From Cohnella caldifontis (lineage in GTDB: Bacteria > Bacillota > Bacilli > Paenibacillales > Paenibacillaceae), in NCBI RefSeq assembly GCF_029360585.1, contig NZ_JAQZSJ010000001.1, positions 372,001 to 436,000 of the forward strand: 64,000 nucleotides of DNA, in the 5' to 3' direction. Position numbers and translations under genes: made by a program. Within the stretch, counting starts at the first letter, position 1, and the number at the start of each line of letters is the position of its first letter. Positions 9,641 through 17,319 of the stretch are shown here, in pieces. The notes under the pieces are model-generated. The model was not told the origin of the DNA, searched no databases, and worked only from the letters and a program-made list of their open reading frames with translations.

Positions 9641-9880
9641 TTAGAACAACGGCAAGTTATCGAGGTTGTTGTCTTCCCTGCCGTCCGCGTCCGAACGCAA
9701 GTGCTCGTCCCCGTCGCGCCCGCGGAACACGTTCACGTGCTCGATCTCGCCGTTTTTGGCCATTTGCTGCGCGGTTTTATAGTCGACGACACGGCCGGAG
9801 GACAGCTTGAGCTCCACGATGTCCCCGTCCCCGTTCTTCCGGACGGCCTGCACTTGCTCTTTACGGCCCATTCCTTCCAT
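9641..9880 (-). CDS. DUF3892 domain protein
   Basis: Small soluble protein of unknown function common in Bacillota. Seen: 79 aa, charged, with the family features VRKNGDGDIVELKL, YKTAQQMAKNGEIEHVNV and a C-terminal ending NNLDNLPLF that is typical of DUF3892. Start at the first ATG is fixed by GGAGGTGACCGGAA just before it. Divergent from the LytTR-like gene at 10046 and followed by its own terminator, so it is monocistronic. No catalytic residues can be proposed. Confidence 0.85.
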   Translation of the reverse strand: MEGMGRKEQVQAVRKNGDGDIVELKLSSGRVVDYKTAQQMAKNGEIEHVNVFRGRDGDEHLRSDADGREDNNLDNLPLF

Positions 9881-9995
9881 TTCCGGTCACCTCCGACCCT
9901 AGCTTGCCTCATGTTCAGCCGCCCCATGCATTATTTTTTTGGAAAACCCTCTAAATTTTTTTGTAAAAAATGCTCCGCTTCCGCATGGAATGTGT

Positions 9996-10014
9996 TATAA
10001 TGAAAGCGCTACCA
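9996..10014 (+). promoter_or_regulatory. Extended -10 promoter overlapped by a perfect cre site
   Basis: TATAAT at 9996-10001 with TG one base upstream (extended -10); no good -35. ATGAAAGCGCTACCA at 10000-10014 matches the CcpA operator consensus WTGNAANCGNWNNCW at every defined position. A cre spanning -10 to +1 normally gives catabolite repression. It serves the LytTR-like gene 32 nt downstream. Confidence 0.7.
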
Positions 10015-10045
10015 CTACCATCTTTCCTAAAGGGGGACTTGACGG

Positions 10046-10387
10046 ATGATGAATGGAGCACCGCAGTCCGACGTGTACGAGGACTTTGAACCGCGCCGGG
10101 ATTCCCTGTTTTTCCGGGTGGATCCGGCCCACGGCTTGATCAGCTTCCATGGCAGGAACTACAACATCAAAAAAAGACTTTCTGCCGACGAACGAAACCG
10201 CTTGCTGTCCGACAGCACCTTCTTCCGCCTCGATTCCAACTGCTACGTCAACGCCGGCAAAATCAGCGGAATGGTCGAGGACGCGATTTGCTTCGGGGAC
10301 ACGAACAAGCGGATCCCGCTCTCCAAGCGCAAGAAACAGCGAATCCTCGACCTGTTGTCGACGACTTCCAAAGCGTCCGGCACGTAA
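10046..10387 (+). CDS. Small LytTR-domain-like protein
   Basis: Probable DNA-binding protein consisting of little more than one LytTR domain. Seen: 113 aa from ATG at 10046 (ribosome binding site AAAGGGGGA; a second ATG follows directly). The segment FFRLDSNCYVNAGKISGMVE (about 57-76), then IPLSKRKKQRILDLL, follows the LytTR pattern of an RxHxSxxVN-like strand and a closing (I/V)PxSRxxxxxL helix. No receiver domain, no membrane segment and no kinase neighbour, so it is an orphan. Flanked by a cre-bearing promoter and a strong terminator, hence monocistronic and probably glucose-repressed. Target genes unknown. Confidence 0.65.
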   Translation: MMNGAPQSDVYEDFEPRRDSLFFRVDPAHGLISFHGRNYNIKKRLSADERNRLLSDSTFFRLDSNCYVNAGKISGMVEDAICFGDTNKRIPLSKRKKQRILDLLSTTSKASGT

Positions 10388-10390
10388 ACG

Positions 10391-10418
10391 AAAAAGAGCG
10401 CCGACGCGCTCTTTTTTT
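10391..10418 (+). terminator. Terminator of the LytTR-like gene
   Basis: AAAAAGAGCGC-CGAC-GCGCTCTTTTTTT; stem flanked by A and T runs, so it can act on both strands and also insulate the minus-strand gene ending at 10462. Confidence 0.85.
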
Positions 10419-10461
10419 GATTTGCCGAAAATAACCATCCCTATTCCGAGTTCGCTGAAAA

Positions 10462-11271
10462 TCAGTTCAATAAGTCCAAAATCAGTCCGGCCGTCTCTTC
10501 TACGGCCCGTTCGGTGACGTCGATCACCGGGCATCGCAGCTTTTTCATGATTTCGTCCGCGAATTGGAGCTCCTGCGTGATCCGTTCGAGCGAAGCGTAG
10601 CTGGCCCGGCTGGGCAAACCCAGGGATTTCAGCCGTTCGGTGCGCACCTTGAGCAGCCGTTCCGGCTGCATGGTAAGCCCGACGGTCAACCGGCCGGGAG
10701 AGTCGGCGAATAGTTCCTCCGGCGGTTTCACCTCGATCGTCAGCGGATAATTCGCCGTCTTGATGCCTTTGGAAGCGAGATAAATGCCGACTGGCGTTTT
10801 GGAAGTGCGGGACACCCCGACCAGCACGACCTGGGCTTCCAGGAAACCGCGGGCGTCTTTGCCGTCATCGTATTTGACCGCGAATTCGACGGCTTCGATT
10901 TTTTTGTAATACGTTTCGTCCATCGCATGCAGCAATCCGGGTTTATATTTAGGCGCGTCATGGAACGTATCGATGAACGCTTGCATCATGGGGCCCATCA
11001 CGTCGACGGACCGGACGCCCGCGCGGATCGATTCTTCCCTCATCGTGTCGCGCAGCTCCGGCTGAACGAGCGTGTACGCGATAAAACCGTTCTCCCGCAC
11101 CGCTTCCCGGATGACGGCCCGGACCTCCTCCTCGTCCTTGATGCCGCCGTACCGCTTGATGACCACCTGCTCCGCCGCGAACTGACGGGCCGTCGCCCGC
11201 GCCACGGCTTCCGCCGTCTCGCCGACGGCGTCCGAGCATACGAATATCGTTTTCGGCCGAACTTCCGACAT
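10462..11271 (-). CDS. Pyruvate phosphate dikinase regulatory protein (ADP-dependent kinase/Pi-dependent phosphorylase)
   Basis: Bifunctional enzyme that inactivates PPDK or PEP synthase by ADP-dependent threonine phosphorylation and reactivates it by phosphorolysis (DUF299 family, YqfL in B. subtilis). Seen: 269 aa; N-terminal IFVCSDAVGETAEAVARATA and the P-loop GVSRTSKTPVGIYLA (about 157-171), both family hallmarks. Starts 19 nt after the CcpN-like gene, the same pairing as ccpN-yqfL in Bacillus. The ribosome binding site is GGAGAAGG. Role: switching between glycolysis and gluconeogenesis. Whether the target is PPDK or PEP synthase cannot be seen here. Confidence 0.93.
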   Translation of the reverse strand: MSEVRPKTIFVCSDAVGETAEAVARATARQFAAEQVVIKRYGGIKDEEEVRAVIREAVRENGFIAYTLVQPELRDTMREESIRAGVRSVDVMGPMMQAFIDTFHDAPKYKPGLLHAMDETYYKKIEAVEFAVKYDDGKDARGFLEAQVVLVGVSRTSKTPVGIYLASKGIKTANYPLTIEVKPPEELFADSPGRLTVGLTMQPERLLKVRTERLKSLGLPSRASYASLERITQELQFADEIMKKLRCPVIDVTERAVEETAGLILDLLN

Positions 11272-11290
11272 TCCTTCTCCCCCTGCCCGA

Positions 11291-11932
11291 CTACAATTCC
11301 GACGACAGGTCGACCAGCACCTGCGCCAAGCTCGTTTTCGTGATGCGGCCGACGACCTCTAGCCGGGACCGCCCTTCGGCTCCCTCAACGGACCGAACCA
11401 CCGGCAGTCCGCCCACCTGATGCTCCAGCATCTTTTTCGCGGCTTCCCAGATCGTATCGTCCGGATGCACCGACACGACCCTCGGCAGCCGCGTCATGAC
11501 CATGCTGATCGGGATGGAAGCCGCCGTCGGGTTGCCGAGCGCCACTTTCAGCAAATCTTTCAGCGAAACGACGCCGGCCAGCTGTCCTTGGGCATCCGTT
11601 ACCGTCAACATGCCGGTATTTTCCATGAACAACGCGATGACGGCGTCATTCACCGTCTCTTGCTCGCCGATGACGAACGGGCGGCTCATCCGATCCTTCA
11701 CTTTCAGATGAACCAGCTTATCCTTCAACTTGCCCTCGGCGGTATGTACTTTGCCTAGAAAATATCCGACCTTCGGTTTGGCATCCAAGTGGCCGAGCAT
11801 GATCAAAATCGATAAATCGGACCGGATCGTCGGTCGGCTGACCCCGAGAGATTCGGCGATCTGCTCGCCCGTCACCGGCGCGTGCTTCTTCACCAGCTCG
11901 ATGATTTCGAGCTGCCGCGGCGTAAGTTCGAT
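11291..11932 (-). CDS. ccpN: CcpN-like gluconeogenesis repressor (HTH + CBS pair), unusual start
   Basis: Repressor of gluconeogenic genes during glycolysis. Seen: N-terminal winged HTH (VTGEQIAESLGVSRPTIRSD), a linker, then two CBS domains (GMLTVTDAQGQLAGVVSLKD; VGGLPVVRSVEG) that sense adenylates in the family. Start is a problem: in the coding frame no ATG, GTG or TTG stands near the homologous N-terminus. AGGAGG at 11941-11946 is 8 nt before an ATC codon at 11932, which would give M-E-L-T-P-R-Q as the family expects. The nearby ATG at 11939 is only 1 nt from AGGAGG and out of frame. Either AUC initiation or a one-base insertion just after ATG. A TTG lies upstream at about 11979 without a ribosome binding site. 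Confidence 0.88.
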   Translation of the reverse strand: MELTPRQLEIIELVKKHAPVTGEQIAESLGVSRPTIRSDLSILIMLGHLDAKPKVGYFLGKVHTAEGKLKDKLVHLKVKDRMSRPFVIGEQETVNDAVIALFMENTGMLTVTDAQGQLAGVVSLKDLLKVALGNPTAASIPISMVMTRLPRVVSVHPDDTIWEAAKKMLEHQVGGLPVVRSVEGAEGRSRLEVVGRITKTSLAQVLVDLSSEL

Positions 11933-12057
11933 TCTCCATCCCTCCTGTAACGAAACATTTGAATCAGGGGTCCCCAATAAGGAATCGGAACGTGCTTCGA
12001 AGGCCGTCTTCACTTTTGGGGAAAAGCGAGGAGGAGCCCCTCGTAAATGGCGACGCG

Positions 12058-12087
12058 CCAAAAGGCCGCTTCCCGGAAGAAGCGGCC
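12058..12087 (-). terminator. Terminator of the transaldolase gene
   Basis: Stem GGCCGCTTC / GAAGCGGCC read on the minus strand and followed by TTTTGG, 7 nt after the stop codon. The interval 11933-12057 holds only this and the ccpN leader; no clear sigma-A promoter stood out. Confidence 0.75.
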
Positions 12088-12093
12088 GCGGCG

Positions 12094-12744
12094 TTATCCT
12101 TGCTTCGGAACTTTCTCCCAGTCCTTGAGGAAACGTTCGATGCCGATGTCGGTGAGCGGATGCTTCCACAGCGACGGGAACAAGGAACCCGGGATCGTCG
12201 CGATGTGGGCGCCGGCGAGCGCGGCGGCTTCCACGTGCTCCAAGTTGCGGATGCTGGCGGCGATGATTTCCGTCTTCATGCCGTACAAATCCAGCACGTC
12301 CCGCAGATCGCGAACCAGCTGCATGCCGTCCACCCCGATGTCGTCCAAGCGTCCGACGAACGGGCTGATGAAGGAGGCGCCCGCCTTGGCGGCCATCAGT
12401 CCTTGCGCGACGCTGAAAATGAGGGTGACGTTCGTCTTGATCCCTTCCTGGGACAATCGGTACGTCGCTTCCAGCCCCGCTTCGGTCATCGGCACCTTGA
12501 TGACGACGTTCGGCGCCCACTGGGCGATTTCGTGCGCTTCCTTCAGCATGCCTTCGGCATCGAGCGCCACGACCTCCGCGCTGACCGGTCCGCTGACGAT
12601 CGCGGTGATTTCCTGGATGACGTCCTTGAAAACGCGGCCTTCCTTCGCGATTAGCGAAGGATTGGTCGTGATACCGTCGACCAGTCCGAGTTTGACGATG
12701 CGTTTGATTTCATCGAGGTTGCCGGTGTCGAGGAAAAATTTCAC
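12094..12744 (-). CDS. tal: Transaldolase / fructose-6-phosphate aldolase-like (TalC type)
   Basis: Moves a dihydroxyacetone unit in the pentose phosphate pathway. Seen: 216 aa, the short TalC/FSA form; [15 protein letters not shown] start, [13 protein letters not shown], the Schiff-base lysine in [13 protein letters not shown] (about residue 85), [19 protein letters not shown] and [13 protein letters not shown]. Known relatives in Bacilli act as true transaldolases although they resemble FSA; sequence alone does not decide. Own promoter region carries the GTGTCATAAA box shared with glpX. Followed by a terminator. Confidence 0.93.
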   Translation of the reverse strand: MKFFLDTGNLDEIKRIVKLGLVDGITTNPSLIAKEGRVFKDVIQEITAIVSGPVSAEVVALDAEGMLKEAHEIAQWAPNVVIKVPMTEAGLEATYRLSQEGIKTNVTLIFSVAQGLMAAKAGASFISPFVGRLDDIGVDGMQLVRDLRDVLDLYGMKTEIIAASIRNLEHVEAAALAGAHIATIPGSLFPSLWKHPLTDIGIERFLKDWEKVPKQG

Positions 12745-12788
12745 GCTTCGCTCATCCTTTCGTCTAGCTTTAGTGTAGCATAAATCGG

Positions 12789-12798
12789 TTTATGACAC
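12789..12798 (-). promoter_or_regulatory. GTGTCATAAA box upstream of tal (candidate CcpN operator)
   Basis: GTGTCATAAA lies 45-54 nt before the tal start. The same ten bases occur upstream of glpX. They resemble the CcpN consensus TRTGHYATAYW remembered for B. subtilis (about 9 of 11). Assignment to the adjacent CcpN-like repressor is inference. Confidence 0.4.
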
Positions 12799-12849
12799 CA
12801 TTTTGATATTTCGACAATATAGGATGCCACGGGGGGCCCATGCTCATGC

Positions 12850-13830
12850 TTATGCGAATTCGGGCCGATTGCGCAGCAGCGGTTTGTTCGGCAAATAGTG
12901 CAGCGTGCGGATGAACCGGATCGTCCGCGTTTTGGCGCGCATGACGATGGAATGGGTTTCCGCCCGTTGATCGGGCAGGTAGCGGACCCCGCCTAGGAAT
13001 TCGCCCGGCGTCACGCCGGTGGCGGCGAAAATGACGTCGTCGGTGCCGACCATATCCTCCATCGTGAGGACTTTGTAAGGATCGGAGATGCCCATCTTTA
13101 CGCAACGTTCGTATTCCTTGCCGTCAGACGGCATCAACCGGCCTTGCAGCTCCCCGCCGAGGCAGTGGAGCGCAGCGGCCGCCAGTACCCCTTCGGGCGC
13201 GCCGCCCGAACCGACGTACAGGTCGATGCCGGTCTCCGGGAAAGCCGGGGCCAACGCTCCCGCCACGTCCCCGTCGCTCAGGAACTTGATCCGGACCCCC
13301 GCTTTGCGGAGCGTCTTGATCAGCGTTTCGTGCCGGGGCCGGTCCAGCACCATGACGGTCAGGTCGGACACGGCTTTGTCCAGGACGTTCGCCGCCGTGG
13401 CCAGCGTTCTCTCCATCGAATCCGTCAGCTTGACCTTGCCGGCCAGCTGCGGCCCGACCGCCAGCTTCTCCATGTACATGTCCGGCGCGTGAAGCAGCTG
13501 CCCCTTGCTGGCGACGGCGATGACGGACATCGCGTTGTTCAGCCCTTTGGCCACGATGTTCGTGCCTTCGAGCGGGTCCACCGCGACGTCCACCTCCGGG
13601 CCGCTGCCGCTGCCCACCTGCTCCCCGATGTACAACATCGGGGCCTCGTCCATCTCGCCTTCCCCGATCACGACGGTGCCCTGAACCGACACGGAATCCA
13701 GCATCGCCCGCATCGCCTCGGTGGCTGCGCCGTCCGCCCCGATTTTCTCGCCTCTGCCCATCCACGGCGCGGATGCCAAAGCCGCAAGCTCCGTCACCCG
13801 TACAATCTCAAGCGCCAATTCTCTCTCCAC
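12850..13830 (-). CDS. glpX: Fructose-1,6-bisphosphatase class II (GlpX)
   Basis: Gluconeogenic phosphatase that dephosphorylates fructose-1,6-bisphosphate with Mn2+. Seen: 326 aa; APWMGRGEKIGADGAATEAM near the N-terminus, metal-binding GTVVIGEGEMDEAPML and VDPLEGTNIVAKG (about 55-95), sugar-phosphate region GSGGAPEGVLAAAALHCLGG. GTG start at 13830 after GGAGGACGATTCAAA. It lies upstream of tal, a linkage also known in Bacillus, but murA and rho are absent here. A GTGTCATAAA box 52-61 nt before the start suggests repression by the nearby CcpN-like protein. Confidence 0.96.
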   Translation of the reverse strand: MERELALEIVRVTELAALASAPWMGRGEKIGADGAATEAMRAMLDSVSVQGTVVIGEGEMDEAPMLYIGEQVGSGSGPEVDVAVDPLEGTNIVAKGLNNAMSVIAVASKGQLLHAPDMYMEKLAVGPQLAGKVKLTDSMERTLATAANVLDKAVSDLTVMVLDRPRHETLIKTLRKAGVRIKFLSDGDVAGALAPAFPETGIDLYVGSGGAPEGVLAAAALHCLGGELQGRLMPSDGKEYERCVKMGISDPYKVLTMEDMVGTDDVIFAATGVTPGEFLGGVRYLPDQRAETHSIVMRAKTRTIRFIRTLHYLPNKPLLRNRPEFA

Positions 13831-13881
13831 TTTGAATCGTCCTCCGTCTTTTTCGTTTAATAATGGTATATCACATATTTA

Positions 13882-13891
13882 TTTATGACAC
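13882..13891 (-). promoter_or_regulatory. GTGTCATAAA box upstream of glpX (candidate CcpN operator)
   Basis: Same decamer as before tal, at nearly the same distance from the start codon. It overlaps TTGTGT, which is 17 nt from TATACC and could be the -35/-10 pair. A second related string, TATGTGATATA, follows. The rest of 13892-14016 shows no clear feature. Confidence 0.45.
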
Positions 13892-14016
13892 AACATTTAA
13901 CTTGTATCTTTTGTTTGCGACATCATAATAACCAAATCATGGCGGTTAGGACGGATATACGGAGGAGCGTGCGGGCTGTAGGCGCCTTTTTGGAGTGAAG
14001 GTTTGTCCGATCGTAT

Positions 14017-14066
14017 AAAAAAAGCTTAGCGCGTCGGCGAAAACGGCCGAACCTGCGCTAAGCTTT
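14017..14066 (-). terminator. Strong terminator of the 62-aa ORF
   Basis: AAAGCTTAGCGC / GCGCTAAGCTTT stem of 12 bp with a 22-nt loop, followed on the minus strand by a T run. It abuts the stop codon at 14066-14068. Confidence 0.85.
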
Positions 14067-14254
14067 CATCTCAAACATTCCCGTGCTTGGGTCAACGCCT
14101 CGATCAGACGGTCCAGCTCGGCCAGGCTGTCGATCTCCACCGTCACGTAACGGGGACGGTAGCCGGTGCTGGCGGCTTCGATCTGGACGCTTTTCCTTTC
14201 GGAGTCGGCATGGACGTCAAGGCATTCCGATGTGTAAACATTGCGGTAAGCCAC
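14066..14254 (-). CDS. Small conserved-looking protein of unknown function
   Basis: 62 aa starting at GTG (14254) after GGGGGATTTTCTC. Begins MAYRNVYTSECLDVHADSER and ends in a predicted helix DSLAELDRLIEALTQAREC. Acidic/basic mix, no membrane segment, no recognised family. Support as a real gene: a ribosome binding site, a strong terminator directly at its stop, and codon use like its neighbours. Lies downstream of the lut operon regulator and on the same strand. Confidence 0.55.
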   Translation of the reverse strand: MAYRNVYTSECLDVHADSERKSVQIEAASTGYRPRYVTVEIDSLAELDRLIEALTQARECLR

Positions 14255-14319
14255 CGAGAAAATCCCCCATCTTCTTTAGGCAATTTCCCCATATTTTACC
14301 GAAAGGCCCTCGGTTTCGT

Positions 14320-15030
14320 CTAGAGATATTTCATCAAAATGCTCTCCACGTGCCGCAAATGGACGATCATGGAGCGGGCCGCGCCGTCCGCATCCCCGTC
14401 CTCCACTGCGCGGCATATCGCCTTGTGTTCCGTCAGCAGCTTCTCCGCGACCGAGCGGTTGGCGTACAGCTCCACGCGGCGGACCTCGCGGATCGCGGTC
14501 TCCAGCTGTCCCACGATCGATTCGAACATGCGAATCAGGATCGGATTATGCGTCATCCGCGCCAGCGCGGCATGGAACGCGACATCGGTGCGTTCTCCTT
14601 CCGCGTCGTCCGAGGTCGCTCCCTCCATCTCGGCCGCGATGCCTCTCAACGCCTGAAGATCCTGTTCGGTCCGCTTCTCCGCGGCGATCTGGGCGTTCGA
14701 TACTTCCAGCGTACGCCGGGCTTCCAGCAAGTGAAGCAGCGTAGTGCGGTTCATCCGGATCGATTCCAGCTCGGGCGGCGCGAAACCGCCGGCAGAGCCG
14801 CGAGATAAAACGCGGCAGCCCCCGCCTTGGCGGATTTCGATCCATCCCATCGCCTTCAAGGCGCTCAGCGCTTCCCTCATCGTGGAACGCCCGACGCCGA
14901 AGCGCTCGGACAGCTCCTTGGTGGAGGGCAGCTTGTCGCCGGGCTTCAGCGTGCCGTCCTCCATCATCGCGAGAAGCTGCCGCGTAATCTCTTCGTAATG
15001 ATTGCGCTTGGTGAGCTTCACGATTTCCAT
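14320..15030 (-). CDS. lutR: GntR/FadR-family regulator of lactate utilisation
   Basis: Likely repressor of lutABC released by L-lactate. Seen: 236 aa; N-terminal winged HTH with LKPGDKLPSTKELSERFGVGRSTMREALSAL (read as consecutive segments, about 27-57) and GWIEIRQGGGCRV wing, then an all-helical FCD domain with metal-ligand type residues D/H (DVAFHAALARMTHNPIL). Last gene of the lut cluster, 47 nt after lutC, ribosome binding site AAGGAGGGC. The operator TTGTCTGACAA in the lutA promoter fits the FadR-type TNGTCNNACNA consensus. Autoregulation follows if it is cotranscribed. Confidence 0.88.
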   Translation of the reverse strand: MEIVKLTKRNHYEEITRQLLAMMEDGTLKPGDKLPSTKELSERFGVGRSTMREALSALKAMGWIEIRQGGGCRVLSRGSAGGFAPPELESIRMNRTTLLHLLEARRTLEVSNAQIAAEKRTEQDLQALRGIAAEMEGATSDDAEGERTDVAFHAALARMTHNPILIRMFESIVGQLETAIREVRRVELYANRSVAEKLLTEHKAICRAVEDGDADGAARSMIVHLRHVESILMKYL

Positions 15031-15077
15031 CCCGAGCGCCGCCCTCCTTTCCAGGCCCTCTTAAGTGGCCGACGTAT

Positions 15078-15806
15078 TTACCCGACCAGCAAAGCGTATA
15101 CGATTCCGGGTCCGTGCACGCCGATCGTCAGATCGTTCTCGATGTCGGACGAGCGGCTCGGTCCCGAAATAAAATGAATGCCGGCCGGCAGGTTTTCCCG
15201 CCCCGCGCGGTCGAAATCCTTCAAGATTTCACCGAGCCGCGTCTTCAGCCGCTCCACCGGGATGATCGCGATGAGCACGGTCGGGAGCAGGCTCACCGAA
15301 CGTCCTTTGTCCTTGGCGGACAGCACCGTGACGGATCCGGTATAAGCGGCGGCGTAATCGGCGACGACGACGCCGAAGTCCGCTTCGGCCGCGCGCGCTT
15401 TCCAGTGCTCGCCTTCCCCGCGGTTCCAGACGGATACCCGGGCGCCTTCCGGCAGCGCCGATTCCAGTTCCAAAGCATCGAGCTCCGCTACGTTCTGGCG
15501 GATGACGTATTTCGCGTTCATTTCCGCCGCCTTGTCGGCGATGAAGGCGCGGACCGCCTGCAGATCCGGCAATCGGGCGACGTGTCCGCCGACGGCTTGG
15601 AAGTTCTCCATGAACTTCCGGATCCGTTCCTCAAGCGGCCATTCGAAGCCGTTCCAGAAATCCGGCGCGCCGCGGAACGGGTGCTCCGGCGCTTGAACGG
15701 CCCGCGGACGCCGCAGCTTGGCCGCGATGCCGTTCATGAACGCTTCTTGCTTGGCGCGGGACTCGGCATCCATGCGTTCCAGCCAATCGCGATGCGATTC
15801 AGCCAT
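15078..15806 (-). CDS. lutC: Lactate utilisation protein C (LUD domain)
   Basis: Component of the iron-sulfur L-lactate oxidising complex. Seen: 242 aa of the LUD/YkgG family; C-terminal GIHFISGPSRSSDIENDLTI, then GVHGPGIVYALLVG, is the family signature. N-terminal helix (AESHRDWLERMDAESRAKQE). Its start overlaps the lutB stop by 8 nt, so the two are translationally coupled. Acts with LutA and LutB in the cytoplasm or at the membrane; electron acceptor not visible. Confidence 0.94.
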   Translation of the reverse strand: MAESHRDWLERMDAESRAKQEAFMNGIAAKLRRPRAVQAPEHPFRGAPDFWNGFEWPLEERIRKFMENFQAVGGHVARLPDLQAVRAFIADKAAEMNAKYVIRQNVAELDALELESALPEGARVSVWNRGEGEHWKARAAEADFGVVVADYAAAYTGSVTVLSAKDKGRSVSLLPTVLIAIIPVERLKTRLGEILKDFDRAGRENLPAGIHFISGPSRSSDIENDLTIGVHGPGIVYALLVG

Positions 15807-17319
15807 GTCCGTGCCCTCCTTTGCCTTCGGCGCGTTCCCGCGCCAGTCGTTCCATTCTTTCCTTCATGTCGGGATCCATCTCGCGCAGGCCGGCCCGGAT
15901 TTCCTGCTCCAGCGTGTCCCAGCGCTCGCGGAACGTCTCCTTGGCGAGGCTCGGCGCCACGCGGTACGTATTCCAGCCTTTGAGCGGGCCTAGCTTCGCG
16001 CGGATGCCGCCGTCTCTCACGACCAGCTTCTGGCCGATCCGGCCCAGCTTGAGCGCGGCTTTGTAGCGTTTCGCGTTCCCCATCACGGCCGCGAAGCCTT
16101 TCATGCCGGCCGACTCCAGCGCGTTTCCGCGGCCGGCTTCCACCTTGCGGCGGCGCAGGTAAATCAGCATTTCGTGCAGCGGGATTTTCACCGGGCACGC
16201 CTCGTAACAAGCGCCGCAAAGGCTTGAGGCGTTCGCGATGTCGTCCCATTCGGCGACGTTCTTCTTCAGCGCCGGCGTGAGCACGGCCCCGATCGGGCCG
16301 CTGTACGTGCCGCCGTACGCGTGCCCGCCGATGTGGCGGTAGACCGGACAGGCGTTCAGGCAAGCGCCGCAGCGGATACAGTTGAGCAGCTCCTGGAACT
16401 CCGGGTCGCCCAGCTGCAGCGAACGGCCGTTGTCGACGATGATGATGTGCATCTCTTCCGGACCGTCGGCGTCGGTTTCCCGTCTCGGTCCGGTGATGCC
16501 GGATAGGTAGACGGTCAGCTTCTGCCCCGTCGCGGAGCGCGGCAGCAGCGTCGCCATGACCTCCAGGTCCGCCCAGGACGGAACGATGCGTTCCATCCCC
16601 ATCAGGGTGATCTGCGTCTTCGGAAGCGTCGACACCATGCGGGCGTTGCCCTCGTTCTCGAACAGCACCATCGAACCGGTCTCGGCGATCGCGAAGTTGC
16701 AGCCGGTCATGCCGATGTCCGCTTCAAGGAACTTCTCGCGCAGCTTCTTCCGGACATAGCCGGCCAGTACGGTCGTGTCCGGGGATAACGTCTCCCCGGC
16801 GTCGGCGGAAAGCAGCTCCGCGATTTGGTAGCGGTTTTTGTGGATGGCCGGAATGACGATGTGGGACGGCATTTCGCCGGCCAGCTGAATGATGTACTCG
16901 CCAAGGTCGGTCTCGATGGCTTCGACGCCGATCGAATCGAGCGCGTGGTTCAAGTGCAGCTCCTCGGTGACCATGGACTTCGATTTCACGACGGTTTTCG
17001 CCTGCACCCGCCGGGCGATCTCCAGCGCGATCTTCACCGCCTCGGCGCCGGTATCCGCGAAATGGATATGGACGCCGTTCTTCCGCGCGTTATCCGCGAA
17101 CAGATTTAAATAGTAGTCCAGATGGGCGATCGTATGCAGCCGGATTTGCCGCCCGCGCTCGCGCCACTCGTCCCAATGGCCGTGCTGCTCCGAGGCCGCC
17201 TTTTTCCCGTTCCGCAGCCGTTCCGTCGTGAACTTCACCGCTTTGCGGAGAAATTCGTCGTTCAGCGCCAGCTTGGCCCTCTCTTTGACCGAACTTCCCG
17301 CCGTTGCCGCTCCGCTCAT
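15799..17319 (-). CDS. lutB: Lactate utilisation iron-sulfur protein B
   Basis: Fe-S electron carrier subunit of LutABC with a LUD domain in its N-terminal two thirds. Seen: 506 aa; two ferredoxin-type cysteine clusters, CIRCGACLNACPVYRHIGG (about 335-353) and SLCGACYEACPVKIPLHEM (about 385-403). LUD region includes TGCNFAIAETGSMVLFENEG. Start MSGAATAGSSVKERAK chosen because its ATG overlaps the lutA stop by 4 nt; the frame is open further upstream but inside lutA. Family length is about 470-510 aa. Confidence 0.95.
   Translation of the reverse strand: MSGAATAGSSVKERAKLALNDEFLRKAVKFTTERLRNGKKAASEQHGHWDEWRERGRQIRLHTIAHLDYYLNLFADNARKNGVHIHFADTGAEAVKIALEIARRVQAKTVVKSKSMVTEELHLNHALDSIGVEAIETDLGEYIIQLAGEMPSHIVIPAIHKNRYQIAELLSADAGETLSPDTTVLAGYVRKKLREKFLEADIGMTGCNFAIAETGSMVLFENEGNARMVSTLPKTQITLMGMERIVPSWADLEVMATLLPRSATGQKLTVYLSGITGPRRETDADGPEEMHIIIVDNGRSLQLGDPEFQELLNCIRCGACLNACPVYRHIGGHAYGGTYSGPIGAVLTPALKKNVAEWDDIANASSLCGACYEACPVKIPLHEMLIYLRRRKVEAGRGNALESAGMKGFAAVMGNAKRYKAALKLGRIGQKLVVRDGGIRAKLGPLKGWNTYRVAPSLAKETFRERWDTLEQEIRAGLREMDPDMKERMERLARERAEGKGGHGHG

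Noticed and set aside
11718..11939. 73-aa ORF starting at ATG 11939 with AGGAGG
   Set aside because: It overlaps the HTH of the CcpN-like gene in another frame, has no family features, and AGGAGG is only 1 nt from its ATG.
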